A stretch of 64,000 bases of DNA, from positions 1,704,001 to 1,768,000 of the forward strand of contig NZ_CP039456.1 of NCBI RefSeq assembly GCF_006974145.1. The letters are read 5' to 3'. Numbering within the stretch: the stretch's first letter is position 1; each line of letters begins with the position of its first letter. The notes below the pieces were generated by a model. The model was given only the letters and a program-made list of their open reading frames with translations, was not told the origin of the DNA and did no database searches. Of the stretch, positions 1 through 8,741 are shown in pieces. The position numbers and the translations under genes were made by a program. The DNA is from Changchengzhania lutea (GTDB lineage: Bacteria > Bacteroidota > Bacteroidia > Flavobacteriales > Flavobacteriaceae).

Positions 1-900
1 GTGTTTTACTCTCCTTTAAGATATCCAGGAGGAAAGAATAAGCTTTCCGTATTTATAGCAAAGATTTGTATTGACAATAATATAAATGGACATTATGTAG
101 AACCATATTCTGGTGGAGCTTCTGTTGCTCTATTTCTATTAATAGAAGGCTTTGTTAATAGAATAACTATTAATGACAGAGATAGATCAATTTATGCATT
201 TTGGCATTCCGTATTAAATAAAACAAATCAACTTTGCAAATTAATAGAAAATGCAGAACTTTCAATTGAAGAATGGAGAAGGCAAAAAGAAGTTCAAACA
301 AATAAAAAAACTGCTAACTTATTGGAGTTGGGTTTTTCAACTTTTTATTTAAATAGAACAAACCGTTCAGGTATAATTAACGCAGGTGTAATGGGTGGTG
401 TATTACAAAACGGTAATTATCTTATAGATTGCCGATTTAATAAATTAGATTTAATTGAAAGAATAAGAAAAATAGCTAAATACAAGAAAAGTATTCGACT
501 TTATAAAAAGGATGCTATTAAATTAATAGATAAAATTCAAAATGAAGCAATGAATGATAATGTTGTTTTTTATTTTGACCCACCTTACTACTTAAAAGCA
601 AGTACACTTTATATGAATCATTATCAGGATAAAAATCATAAAAAAGTAAGTGATAAAATAAAATCTATCCAAAATATAAAATGGATAGTTTCTTATGATA
701 ACGTTCCTGAAATTCAAAATCTATATTCTGAGTGTAATAGAAAGGAATTCTCTTTTAAGCATACTGCATATGAAATTAGAGAAGGAAAAGAAATTTTGTT
801 TTTCAGTGAAAATATTAAACAGCCAAAAATTGAAGAATGGAACCCATTAAGATTCAAACTTAAAAAAGGAAAAAATGCTATGAATATTGTGTATAAATAA
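1..900 (+). CDS. D12-class DNA adenine N6-methyltransferase (Dam-like), 5' end at window edge
   Basis: Predicted SAM-dependent methylase that modifies adenine in double-stranded DNA. The N-terminal PLRYPGGK block and VEPYSGGAS (about residues 32-41) form the SAM-binding part, and DPPYY at residues 193-197 is the catalytic motif of N6-adenine methylases. The reading frame opens with GTG at base 1, so the true start may lie a few codons upstream; family members usually have only a few residues before PLRYPGGK. At about 299 aa it is near full length. It converges on the next gene with two bases between stops. No restriction endonuclease is visible, so it is an orphan methylase or half of a system outside the window. 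Its codons look even more A/T-rich than those of its neighbours, consistent with transfer. Confidence 0.85.
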   Translation: MFYSPLRYPGGKNKLSVFIAKICIDNNINGHYVEPYSGGASVALFLLIEGFVNRITINDRDRSIYAFWHSVLNKTNQLCKLIENAELSIEEWRRQKEVQTNKKTANLLELGFSTFYLNRTNRSGIINAGVMGGVLQNGNYLIDCRFNKLDLIERIRKIAKYKKSIRLYKKDAIKLIDKIQNEAMNDNVVFYFDPPYYLKASTLYMNHYQDKNHKKVSDKIKSIQNIKWIVSYDNVPEIQNLYSECNRKEFSFKHTAYEIREGKEILFFSENIKQPKIEEWNPLRFKLKKGKNAMNIVYK

Positions 901-902
901 AC

Positions 903-2963
903 CTATTCCCTAAAAACAGGCTTCTCAAACAAATACCATTTAAAACGTAACCCAATTTCGGTAAATGTAAAACCAGCAGCAGTGGCAGAGGCAATATTAC
1001 TGCGCGTACCAAATAGGTTTAAAAGTGCCCTTTCAGAAAATTTATAACCTAATTTACCTTGTATTCTATAGGTGCTTTGGCTACTATCATCTTCAATATA
1101 TTGCAAACCTGTGGCAGCGGTTAATTCGTAAAACCATTCGTTGGGTTTCGTGATTACTTCATCTTTAATCAGGTTTATAAAAACTTCAGCCGCATTAAAT
1201 TTTTCTGGACTAAAATAAATGGTGGGTACTTTGTTTTTAAATGTAATGTATTGGTAGTTTAAGCCCGCTTTTAATGATGGCTTGCTTAAAATAGTATAAT
1301 ACAACGAAGTAAACAACAGGTTTCTAGTATTATCATCGTTTTGCGCCGTGTAATAATACTGCGTAAACCAACCCAAATTAAAATTTGTACTGAGGTTATA
1401 ATTAGCGTAAAAATTATTCATTATAATTTCCCTATCCAATAAATCGGCATTAAAATTTTGTATTTCACGTTTGTAACCAATATCTAAAACCTGAAGTTTA
1501 AAGGGTTTTATATTAAAGGATATATCGGTTAATAATTGCGTGTAATCATCGGTATTTGCTTTTGCTGAAGTTATCCCCGCGGTGCCTTTAAACGTTATAT
1601 TGGGTAATAATTGATAGGCTAACCCTAATGAAAAATCGTTTGAGGTTGCTTCGTTATCAGTTATTTTATTGCTCGTAGTTCGGTAACCGTAATTAGCCAA
1701 CCATTTAAACTTCGTTGAGGTTGGAAACTCCAAACTGGTTTGAAATGCATAGGCTTCATTATCGCCATTATCAAAGGTATAAGATACTTTAGAATCTAGA
1801 AAAGGCGTAAAACCTGTATTTAAAGTTTTAATAAAGTTGGAGGCATCTTTTTGGTTATCATAAAAGGTCAAGGTGTTTTCAGCAGAAGTATAAGCATCAT
1901 CATAAACACCCAAAGCTTTTAATGCATTGGCTTTTCCTAAGTTTCCATCAAATGATGAACTATCATTTTCTAATATGCGATTGTAATCTGTAACACTTTT
2001 CTTGAAGTCACTTTTATAAATATTCAATGTAGCACGTAAAGCCAAAACCCAGTTTTCATTTGGCTTTTCTTCAATTAATACATCAATTAATTGTTTAGCA
2101 TCTTTATATTTTTTATTCCAAATTAAGGCTTGAATGTAGCGTTCTTTGGTTTGTTTTATTAAGGTTTTATCAGTATTGTTTTCTAATTTGGTATAAGCAT
2201 GTTCACTTATGTTTAAAGCTTCTTTTTCTTTGCCATCTAAATGTTCAACTAAAGCTAATCCGTTTAAAGCCGTTGTTTTATTATCTGGGTTTTCGGCTAT
2301 TTTATTATAAGTTTCTTTAGCTTTTTCTAAGTCATTCGAAATTAAATATAAGTTGGCGAGGTTTAGCAACGTGTCTTTATCATCTTTAAAAAGCGACAGA
2401 TTTTCTTTTAAAAGCTTTTCAGCTTCAGTATAATTTTGTTGCTGTTGGTTTTGATACGCATACCCTAAATAGATATATTTTTTAGAGGTTAATGCATTTG
2501 GGTTTCCAGGTAACACATCCAAGGCTTTATTGACATAGACCAAAGCTTCATTATAAATTTTAAGGTTCGATAGCGTATTGGCGTATCCTAAAAGTGCTGG
2601 AAAGCTCGTATTGTCTTCTTTTATTAAACCGTCGTAAAACGTTTTAGCATTGTTGTAATCTTTATTCCAAAGTAAGGATTCGGCATAATTTAACTTGATT
2701 TCAAAATCATTGGGATACGCTTCTAATAAATTGGTAAAGATCGTTACGGCTTTTTCTGATTCGCCTTGCAAACCAACGGCGCGTCCATAGCACAATTTGG
2801 CTGTTTTATTTTCAGGATAGTCTTTTAGTACAGATTCAAAAAATGATTCCGCTTCAACGTATTTCCCGGTTTCTAAATAGGTAAAACCTTTTTGCATATT
2901 CTGCGAGAAGCATAAAACAGTGAAAAAAATCAGAAAAAAAGATACATAATATTTAAAATTCAT
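903..2963 (-). CDS. TPR-repeat protein with C-terminal outer-membrane beta-barrel (BcsC/PelB-like architecture)
   Basis: A 686-aa exported protein. Residues 1-20 are a signal peptide ending near CFSQ. Residues of about 25-380 are tandem tetratricopeptide-like helical repeats (recurring A-x-x-x-Y/F, LxxYPxN and LLxLAxLY patterns). Residues of about 390-686 alternate short hydrophobic strands with aromatic girdles, typical of an outer-membrane barrel. TPR scaffold plus barrel is the layout of the exopolysaccharide export porins BcsC, PelB and PgaA and of YaiO-type proteins. Divergent from the STAS and flippase genes and sharing a promoter region with them, it is inferred to be the outer-membrane exit of the polysaccharide locus. 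The porin role is inferred; no sequence identity to those families is claimed. Confidence 0.75.
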   Translation of the reverse strand: MNFKYYVSFFLIFFTVLCFSQNMQKGFTYLETGKYVEAESFFESVLKDYPENKTAKLCYGRAVGLQGESEKAVTIFTNLLEAYPNDFEIKLNYAESLLWNKDYNNAKTFYDGLIKEDNTSFPALLGYANTLSNLKIYNEALVYVNKALDVLPGNPNALTSKKYIYLGYAYQNQQQQNYTEAEKLLKENLSLFKDDKDTLLNLANLYLISNDLEKAKETYNKIAENPDNKTTALNGLALVEHLDGKEKEALNISEHAYTKLENNTDKTLIKQTKERYIQALIWNKKYKDAKQLIDVLIEEKPNENWVLALRATLNIYKSDFKKSVTDYNRILENDSSSFDGNLGKANALKALGVYDDAYTSAENTLTFYDNQKDASNFIKTLNTGFTPFLDSKVSYTFDNGDNEAYAFQTSLEFPTSTKFKWLANYGYRTTSNKITDNEATSNDFSLGLAYQLLPNITFKGTAGITSAKANTDDYTQLLTDISFNIKPFKLQVLDIGYKREIQNFNADLLDREIIMNNFYANYNLSTNFNLGWFTQYYYTAQNDDNTRNLLFTSLYYTILSKPSLKAGLNYQYITFKNKVPTIYFSPEKFNAAEVFINLIKDEVITKPNEWFYELTAATGLQYIEDDSSQSTYRIQGKLGYKFSERALLNLFGTRSNIASATAAGFTFTEIGLRFKWYLFEKPVFRE

Positions 2964-2995
2964 GGGGCGTGTTTAGATACTGCAAGTTAAGCAAT

Positions 2996-3003
2996 CAAAT
3001 GCA
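2996..3003 (-). promoter_or_regulatory. Possible -7 box for the TPR/beta-barrel gene
   Basis: On the minus strand this reads TGCATTTG, seven of eight matches to the Bacteroidota -7 consensus TAnnTTTG, 33 bases before the ATG. It abuts the first half-site of the direct repeat in the same divergent region, so a regulator bound there could affect both directions. The -33 element is not clear. Confidence 0.35.
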
Positions 3004-3005
3004 AT

Positions 3006-3038
3006 CATTCATCTACAGTAGCCTGCAACTCACCGAAA
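3006..3038 (+). promoter_or_regulatory. Direct-repeat operator A (LytTR-type spacing)
   Basis: Two half-sites, CATTCATCTACA (3006-3017) and AACTCACCGAAA (3027-3038), are 21 bp apart start to start, two helical turns. The same arrangement recurs before the GT4 gene and before the receiver-GT2 gene. The second half-site starts 40 bp before a -7-like box CATCTTTG (3067-3074) of the STAS gene, a typical activator position. Direct repeats of 9-12 bp about 21 bp apart are characteristic of LytTR-family response regulators; the identity of the regulator is inferred. Confidence 0.7.
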
Positions 3039-3066
3039 TTTAACTGCGCTACATTGATTATAGAGA

Positions 3067-3074
3067 CATCTTTG
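3067..3074 (+). promoter_or_regulatory. -7 promoter box of STAS-flippase unit
   Basis: CATCTTTG matches seven of eight positions of TAnnTTTG and lies 40 bases upstream of the STAS ATG, just downstream of operator A. A strong TTTG -33 box is absent, as expected for an activator-dependent promoter. Confidence 0.5.
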
Positions 3075-3114
3075 TACAAGAAATAAAAATGAATAGTAAT
3101 TAAAAATAGAAATT

Positions 3115-3393
3115 ATGGCTCTTAATATTAAACACCAAGACAATATTTTTTTTGTTGAAGGAACTATTGATGCTACAACTGCTAAACAATTTAAAAACCA
3201 TTTAGAATTCTTAATACTTTATACTAAAGCATTAACTATAAATATTAATGGTGTAAATGCTATTGATAGTAATGGTATGAAAGCCTTAAGAGGTTTAAAT
3301 ACAACAGCATTAATTTCCAATAAAGCGTTTTCTATCATTGGTTATGGTTGTAAAGATATCTACGACGATTTTCAATTAAATAATGTGGCATAA
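3115..3393 (+). CDS. STAS-domain protein (anti-sigma-antagonist-like)
   Basis: A 92-aa single STAS domain, similar in layout to SpoIIAA/RsbV proteins that switch partners with anti-sigma kinases. The core strand and loop read ININGVNAIDSNGMKALRGL (residues 42-61). In classical members the loop is D-S-S/T-G, with the second Ser/Thr phosphorylated; here that position is Asn53 after Asp51-Ser52. The switch may be phosphorylation-independent or use Ser52. The gene lies 33 bp upstream of the flippase and is probably cotranscribed with it from the operator A promoter, so it may regulate polysaccharide export. No kinase or phosphatase partner is visible in the window. Confidence 0.75.
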   Translation: MALNIKHQDNIFFVEGTIDATTAKQFKNHLEFLILYTKALTININGVNAIDSNGMKALRGLNTTALISNKAFSIIGYGCKDIYDDFQLNNVA

Positions 3394-3426
3394 TTATAAA
3401 CACCCCAATCATTAAACAACAAAGTC

Positions 3427-4677
3427 ATGCAAGTTATATCAATTATAAAATCAAAAAAAATATCGCCAGAACAACTATTTATGTTAAGTGTTCTAGCTGT
3501 TAATGGAGGCAATTATTTATATAATTTAATTCTTGGACGTTTATTAGGGCCAGAACAATTTGCTGATGCTGCTGTGTTAATTACATTTTTATTGGTGCTG
3601 TCATTTATAGCCATGACTTTTCAGTTGGTTACTGCAAAATTCTCAGTACTTTTTGAAAACGAGTTATTTAAAAGTTTTACTTCAAAAATTTATAAAAACG
3701 CATTTTCTGTTGGTATTGTAATGGGCATTGTTGTTATACTTTTTGCTCCAAAATTACAAAGCTTATTTAATACATCATCATCTAGTATGTTTGTCATATT
3801 TGGTTGTGGGGTACCGCTTTACTTTTTAATGAGTGTGAACCGTGGTGTTTTTCAAGGAAAAAAAGCTTTTAAATCACTCTCCATTACATACCAATTAGAA
3901 ATGTTAAGCCGTTTGGTAATTACTTTAGGGATCATCTTTTTATTCAATTTGCAATCATCGGTAGTCATTGCCATAGGTATTTTTGTATCATTCATCTTTG
4001 GTTTAATACCGTTTAAATTTGATTTTAAATTTTTAAAATCAAAGGTTATTATAGATGGCGTCCATACGAAACAAATAAAACGTTTTTTCATTATTACTGC
4101 GTTTTATGAGTTGACTCAAATTATTATAAACAACAGCGATATTCTTTTAGTAAAACATTATTTTGAATCTTACGAAGCGGGTTTATATGCTTCATTAGCC
4201 TTAATTGGTCGTATTGTTTATTTTATTGCATGGATGTTTGTTATGCTGCTTTTACCAACTGTGGTTCAGTTAAAAAAAGACGGTAAAGAAACGGCTCCAG
4301 TACTTTTTAAATATGTAGGTTATATAGCCGTTATATCCCTGGCTATTGTATTAGCGTGTTTTATATTTCCCGAAACCATTATAACCCTGTTATTTGGCGA
4401 AAGTTATATTGCAATGGCACCTTTATTGTGGAAATACGGGATTGCAACAAGTATGTTTGCGATCTCTAACATATTTGCTTACTACTACCTGTCTTTAGAT
4501 AAATACGTGCCAGTAATTATTTCAGGCGTATTTGGTATGCTTCAAATGGCTTTAGTGGTTTTTTATCATGATAGTTTAGAGCAAGTAGTATATATGCAAA
4601 TCATAGCTATGGTCCTTTTACTGGTTATTCAATTAGTATTCTTTAAAATGGATCAAATAAAAATCTTTAAAAAATAG
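3427..4677 (+). CDS. Polysaccharide flippase-like membrane protein (MOP/Wzx superfamily)
   Basis: A 416-aa integral membrane protein with about 12 hydrophobic helices along its length. The opening LSVLAVNGGNYLYNLILGRLLGPEQFADAA is typical of the multidrug/oligosaccharidyl-lipid/polysaccharide flippase superfamily (Wzx, PelG and MATE relatives), where 400-450 aa is usual. It is predicted to move lipid-linked sugars across the inner membrane or to take part in polymer export. It follows the STAS gene and precedes the GT4 gene after a 125-bp gap that carries its own repeat operator. Substrate cannot be read from the sequence. Confidence 0.8.
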   Translation: MQVISIIKSKKISPEQLFMLSVLAVNGGNYLYNLILGRLLGPEQFADAAVLITFLLVLSFIAMTFQLVTAKFSVLFENELFKSFTSKIYKNAFSVGIVMGIVVILFAPKLQSLFNTSSSSMFVIFGCGVPLYFLMSVNRGVFQGKKAFKSLSITYQLEMLSRLVITLGIIFLFNLQSSVVIAIGIFVSFIFGLIPFKFDFKFLKSKVIIDGVHTKQIKRFFIITAFYELTQIIINNSDILLVKHYFESYEAGLYASLALIGRIVYFIAWMFVMLLLPTVVQLKKDGKETAPVLFKYVGYIAVISLAIVLACFIFPETIITLLFGESYIAMAPLLWKYGIATSMFAISNIFAYYYLSLDKYVPVIISGVFGMLQMALVVFYHDSLEQVVYMQIIAMVLLLVIQLVFFKMDQIKIFKK

Positions 4678-4697
4678 ACTAATCTAAAGCAAATTAC

Positions 4698-4730
4698 CAC
4701 TCATCGACAGTAAATAGAACCCTATCTACA
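4698..4730 (+). promoter_or_regulatory. Direct-repeat operator B (LytTR-type spacing)
   Basis: Half-sites CACTCATCGACA (4698-4709) and ACCCTATCTACA (4719-4730) are again exactly 21 bp apart. The second half-site starts 40 bp before the -7 box of the GT4 promoter, the same distance as in operator A. Confidence 0.7.
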
Positions 4731-4741
4731 TATACCTATTT

Positions 4742-4766
4742 TTTGAGAATGAAAGTCTCAAATTTG
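4742..4766 (+). promoter_or_regulatory. Promoter of GT4 gene
   Basis: TTTG at 4742-4745 and CAAATTTG at 4759-4766 fit the Bacteroidota -33/-7 pattern (TTTG, then TAnnTTTG with one mismatch). The boxes lie 37 bases before the ATG and just downstream of operator B. Confidence 0.6.
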
Positions 4767-4802
4767 TAATGTAAATAACAAATAACACCTAAATCAAGTA
4801 TT

Positions 4803-6023
4803 ATGAAATTAGCAATCGTAACAGCATATCCGCCAAGTAAAGTCACTTTAAACGAATATGCATATCATTTGGTAAAACAGTTCAGACAAAAAGAATCAAT
4901 TACAGAATTAATTCTTTTAACTGATAGAACAGAAGGTAATAAAGATATTGCTTTCACGGAAGCAGGATGTAAAATCACGATTAAAGAATGTTGGTCGTTT
5001 AACAGTTACAAAAACATTTTTAGCGTCACTAAAACCATTAATCAAACACAACCAGATGCTGTATTATTTAATTTACAGTTCATGAAGTTTGGCGATAAAA
5101 AAGTTGCTGCTGCTTTAGGGTTAATGTTGCCATTAGTATGTAAGCTTAAAAACATTCCAAACATTGTATTACTCCACAATATTTTGGAAGAAGTAGATTT
5201 AGGAAATGCAGGTTTTACAAGTAATAAAATCATGCAAAAAGTATACGGCTTTATAGGAAGCACTTTAACACGATTAATTCTTCAAGCAGATATCGTTGCG
5301 GTTACTATGCAAAAATATGTTGATATTTTGGAAGAAAAATACAAGGTTAATAATGTTGTGCTAATACCTCATGGAACGTTTGAGATTCCTACTGTAACAC
5401 CAGATTATAAGCTTCCAGATGGCCCATTACAAGTAATGACCTTCGGAAAATTTGGAACCTACAAAAAAGTAGAATCTATGATTGAAGCCGTTGAAAAAGT
5501 GAGACTATCAACAGGATTAGATTTAGAAGTGGTTATTGCAGGAACAGATAACCCAAATGTACCTGGTTATTTAGCAAAAGTACAAGAAGACTATAAACAT
5601 GTACCACAAGTGAGATTCACGGGTTATGTTGAAGAGCACGAACTACCAACCTTATTTAAGGAAAGTGCTGTAGTTGTATTTCCATACACTTCTACAACAG
5701 GAAGCTCTGGCGTATTGCACCAAGCAGGGAGTTATGGTAAAGCAGTCGTTATGCCAGATTTAGGAGATCTTGCTTTATTGGTAAAAGATGAAGGTTATAG
5801 AGGTGAGTTTTTTGAACCTAGCTCAGTGGATAGTTTAGCATTAGCAATTGAATCTATTGTCACAGATGAAGCCAATAGAATCGCATTAGGAATTTCTAAT
5901 TTTGAAGCGGCAACGGCTTATCCAATGTCGAAAATAGCGGAGATGTATTTGAATAATTTTGATGCTATTATTAATAAGAAATTTACTTTAGTCTCTCAAC
6001 CTGCTCAAAGTATTATGGTTTAA
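4803..6023 (+). CDS. GT-B glycosyltransferase, family GT4-like
   Basis: A 406-aa cytoplasmic glycosyltransferase with two Rossmann lobes. The N-terminal lobe begins MKLAIVTAYPPSKVTLNEYA. The C-terminal donor-binding lobe contains FGKFGTYKKVESMIEAV, then FKESAVVVFPYTSTTGSSGVLHQAGSYGKAVV, which aligns with the E-x7-E region of GT4 enzymes with Gln in place of the second Glu. It is predicted to transfer a nucleotide-activated sugar during polysaccharide assembly, comparable in position to PelF-type enzymes. It is transcribed alone from a repeat-controlled promoter and overlaps the 3' end of the convergent GH5-like gene by 11 bases. Confidence 0.85.
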   Translation: MKLAIVTAYPPSKVTLNEYAYHLVKQFRQKESITELILLTDRTEGNKDIAFTEAGCKITIKECWSFNSYKNIFSVTKTINQTQPDAVLFNLQFMKFGDKKVAAALGLMLPLVCKLKNIPNIVLLHNILEEVDLGNAGFTSNKIMQKVYGFIGSTLTRLILQADIVAVTMQKYVDILEEKYKVNNVVLIPHGTFEIPTVTPDYKLPDGPLQVMTFGKFGTYKKVESMIEAVEKVRLSTGLDLEVVIAGTDNPNVPGYLAKVQEDYKHVPQVRFTGYVEEHELPTLFKESAVVVFPYTSTTGSSGVLHQAGSYGKAVVMPDLGDLALLVKDEGYRGEFFEPSSVDSLALAIESIVTDEANRIALGISNFEAATAYPMSKIAEMYLNNFDAIINKKFTLVSQPAQSIMV

Positions 6024-7530
6024 TTAAGTGTTTAAAAGCAGCCTTTTTATTGCCATTCGTGTTAATAAATCCGAAATATTTTTGAGTATTTTTTCGCCAA
6101 GGAAGTCGTCCAACGACTTCCTTGGGTATTTCTATAAAGTCGTATAATGTCCAAGACATAAACTGAATGTTGTTTTTGAAAAAGATGGTTTGCGCTTGTT
6201 GATGATATTCAGTTTGGTCTTTTTCTGAATTTCCAAAAGGATTCCAAAGCCCTTTGTAAGATGATATACCAAATTCTGTAATGGCTATTTGCCTGTTTGG
6301 TATTTCAAGTTTTAAATTTTTATAGACATCGTCTAAGTCATCTAAATCTTTGTAGTAGTGAAAGGTTATTATATCCAATTTGTCTTTGAGGATCGTTGCG
6401 CTTTCTACATTAGACCACCCAATAGTAACCGGGTGGTTTGTGTCTATAGATTTTACTAAATCAATCATTTTATCAAGCCAAGCTTTAACCAATGATTCGC
6501 CACGATTATCGAAATCTAAATTTGGTTCATTTTTAATATCCCAAGCAAACAGAGCGGGGTGGTCTTTTAATTCGGAAACGATGGTTTCTGCGTGACGTTG
6601 ATTTAAGGACCAATCTAAAACGGAATAATCGCCATAGAAATCAAATAAAGTTACCATCACTTTTAAGTTGTTCTCTTCAGCTAAATCTAAAACGTCTTTT
6701 AATTTTTTAAGCTTTTCAGTATTTACATTAGCTTTTCCAAAATCATCATATTGCACAAAAATTCTAACTGAATTTAAACCAGCATCTTTTATAATTTTAA
6801 AATCTTTCGAAATGATTTTAGGATCAAAGGCATCTCCAAACATGTCCCATGGTGTATTTTGTGGATAGTAATTTATTCCATTAATTTGTGTGCTTAGACC
6901 AGTAGCAGGAACGAATTTGGTTTTATAATCTTCAACTTGTATTTTAGTAATATGGCGAATGCGCCAAAAACCATCTTCTAAAAGTAAAGTTAATTTGTAG
7001 GTTGCTTTTTCTGTTGTTTCTAAGACACACGTTCTATTTTGAAAAACACGTTTGTATTCAATAACATCTTTGTCTGTTATAACTGCTAATTGTCCATCCT
7101 CACTAAAAAACTCTAGTGTTGGATGATGTTGTAGCGTTGTACTTTCGATTGAAATTTTCTCAGTAGTATTTAGGTCAATAGTACTATAAATGTTTTTTTT
7201 AGCACTTTTAGTATAATAGTCTTCAATTCCAATTGTGGTATTTGTTTTATATGCTATTTGTTTTACATACCAGGCATCTAAGTAATCATTTTCGATACTA
7301 TTAAGGGTTTGGGCATCCATAAACCTACCTTCGTTGTTTAAAGTTTCCCATTCTATTTTTGGTAAGTATTGATCAATCTTTTTAATTTCGGTATGTAACA
7401 TGGTGCTTCTGTCGGCGCCCGTGTTTAAATAGCTATATAAATTGCTTATTCCGAAAATTAAGAAGGCCGTAATAATGATATAAGACAGCACTAAAATAAA
7501 ACGCAATATGTTTTTGTTTATTTCTATCAC
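6013..7530 (-). CDS. Membrane-anchored GH5-like glycoside hydrolase with NTF2-like N-terminal region
   Basis: A 505-aa protein with one N-terminal membrane helix (about residues 9-31). A region of about residues 60-205 resembles an NTF2-like fold (EDYYTKSAKKNIY, ending EDGFWRIRHITKIQ). A TIM-barrel hydrolase domain of clan GH-A follows. WDIKNEPNLDF gives the acid/base Glu335 and ITEFGISS the nucleophile Glu419, both intact. The active site is predicted to face the periplasm. Polysaccharide export systems often carry such a hydrolase (BcsZ, PslG, PelA) that trims or releases the polymer, and the locus context supports that role. The GTG start overlaps the stop of the upstream gene (GTGA), indicating translational coupling. 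The specificity is unknown. Confidence 0.8.
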   Translation of the reverse strand: MIEINKNILRFILVLSYIIITAFLIFGISNLYSYLNTGADRSTMLHTEIKKIDQYLPKIEWETLNNEGRFMDAQTLNSIENDYLDAWYVKQIAYKTNTTIGIEDYYTKSAKKNIYSTIDLNTTEKISIESTTLQHHPTLEFFSEDGQLAVITDKDVIEYKRVFQNRTCVLETTEKATYKLTLLLEDGFWRIRHITKIQVEDYKTKFVPATGLSTQINGINYYPQNTPWDMFGDAFDPKIISKDFKIIKDAGLNSVRIFVQYDDFGKANVNTEKLKKLKDVLDLAEENNLKVMVTLFDFYGDYSVLDWSLNQRHAETIVSELKDHPALFAWDIKNEPNLDFDNRGESLVKAWLDKMIDLVKSIDTNHPVTIGWSNVESATILKDKLDIITFHYYKDLDDLDDVYKNLKLEIPNRQIAITEFGISSYKGLWNPFGNSEKDQTEYHQQAQTIFFKNNIQFMSWTLYDFIEIPKEVVGRLPWRKNTQKYFGFINTNGNKKAAFKHLIKP

Positions 7531-8741
7531 AGCTTTATTTGCTTAAACGGTTTTTCAATACCTGCGGTTTCTATTTTAAAATTATAAATGTCATTTGTAA
7601 AATCATTGGTATTTAATTTAAATGTTGCGTAACCTCCAAACGAACTTTTAAGAAGGGTTTTATGCTTGGTCTTATTTTTAAAAACCGAAAGGGATACTTC
7701 TAAACCATCAGGAATCATTTGATTCATAAAACTTTTTAAAGGACCAATCGTAATGGTTCTATTATCTTCAGAAAAAACGACTTGAAAATCTAATAACGCA
7801 GGTTTATAATCTAATTCAATAGTGTTACTTTTTGCCATACCCTCGATAATTGCCTTGACTTTCCAGCTGTCTTCGTGGTCAGGATGAATCATTTTAGCTG
7901 ACGCAATGCCATTTATCGTAGTGCCAGAAGTTTTTAAAATAGCTTTGGATTTGTTTGAGATAAAAAACGCTGCATAGGTACCATCACTAACTATATTTCC
8001 ATAGTTGTCTTTTATTATTGATGTTGTAAATGAGGTGATTTGGTTACCATCAGCATATTGGTGGTTTCTATCAAAATAAATTTCAAAATCTGTTGGGAGA
8101 TCTGGTAAAACATTAAGTGTAAATTCTTTAGAATTTTTACCTAAACATTCTGAACTTATAAGCATCCTCCCAGTTTTGGTTTCAGAAAATATGTTCTTAT
8201 AGCTAATCCCATTTTTTATATAAACCGTATTATTCTCTTCATTATTTAAAAACTGATGTTTTACATTAACCGCGGTACTATCTTGTAAAGGGTTATCAAA
8301 ACGATCAGTTGGAATTACAACCAACATGCTAAAATCTGTTCTACCAGCGGCAATACTTGGTGGTCCTAAATAGGTTTCCATTGATATTGCCTTGGTTTTT
8401 GGCAGAATATGGCATTTACCAGATAAAGTTTGATTATCTGCTAATAATTTCCAATTAACCACCCCAGATTTACTACTTATAGTTTGAGGGAGATTATAGT
8501 TTAACATACCCACTTCAGTCACTGGTTTTATAATGGTGTTGCCATAGCTGTAGCTTGCATAAAGCAAAGGTTGTAAACCTCCTGTAGTTGAAAACTTTAA
8601 AACTATTGCATCACCTGCTACAAACTCGTTTTTTGTTGCTATTAACTTGTAATCATCATTTAAATCAACAGGCATATCAGTGCTATTTAATGATAAAAAT
8701 AGCAATGTAGAAATAATCAGATATATTAGTTTAAATTTCAT
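7527..8741 (-). CDS. Secreted protein with invasin-type Ig-like repeats
   Basis: A 404-aa exported protein with an N-terminal signal peptide (about residues 1-21) and no enzymatic motif. Residues of about 230-320 (FDRNHQYADGNQITSFTTSI, KDNYGNIVSDGTYAAF) match the pattern of bacterial Ig-like domain 1 (ADG...V.D..GN.V...V.F); residues of about 130-225 look like a second, weaker copy. It is translationally coupled on both sides (TAATG overlap with the upstream 1029-aa protein, GTGA with the GH5-like gene), so the three minus-strand genes form one operon. A periplasmic scaffold or polymer-guiding role is possible but unsupported. Confidence 0.65.
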   Translation of the reverse strand: MKFKLIYLIISTLLFLSLNSTDMPVDLNDDYKLIATKNEFVAGDAIVLKFSTTGGLQPLLYASYSYGNTIIKPVTEVGMLNYNLPQTISSKSGVVNWKLLADNQTLSGKCHILPKTKAISMETYLGPPSIAAGRTDFSMLVVIPTDRFDNPLQDSTAVNVKHQFLNNEENNTVYIKNGISYKNIFSETKTGRMLISSECLGKNSKEFTLNVLPDLPTDFEIYFDRNHQYADGNQITSFTTSIIKDNYGNIVSDGTYAAFFISNKSKAILKTSGTTINGIASAKMIHPDHEDSWKVKAIIEGMAKSNTIELDYKPALLDFQVVFSEDNRTITIGPLKSFMNQMIPDGLEVSLSVFKNKTKHKTLLKSSFGGYATFKLNTNDFTNDIYNFKIETAGIEKPFKQIKL

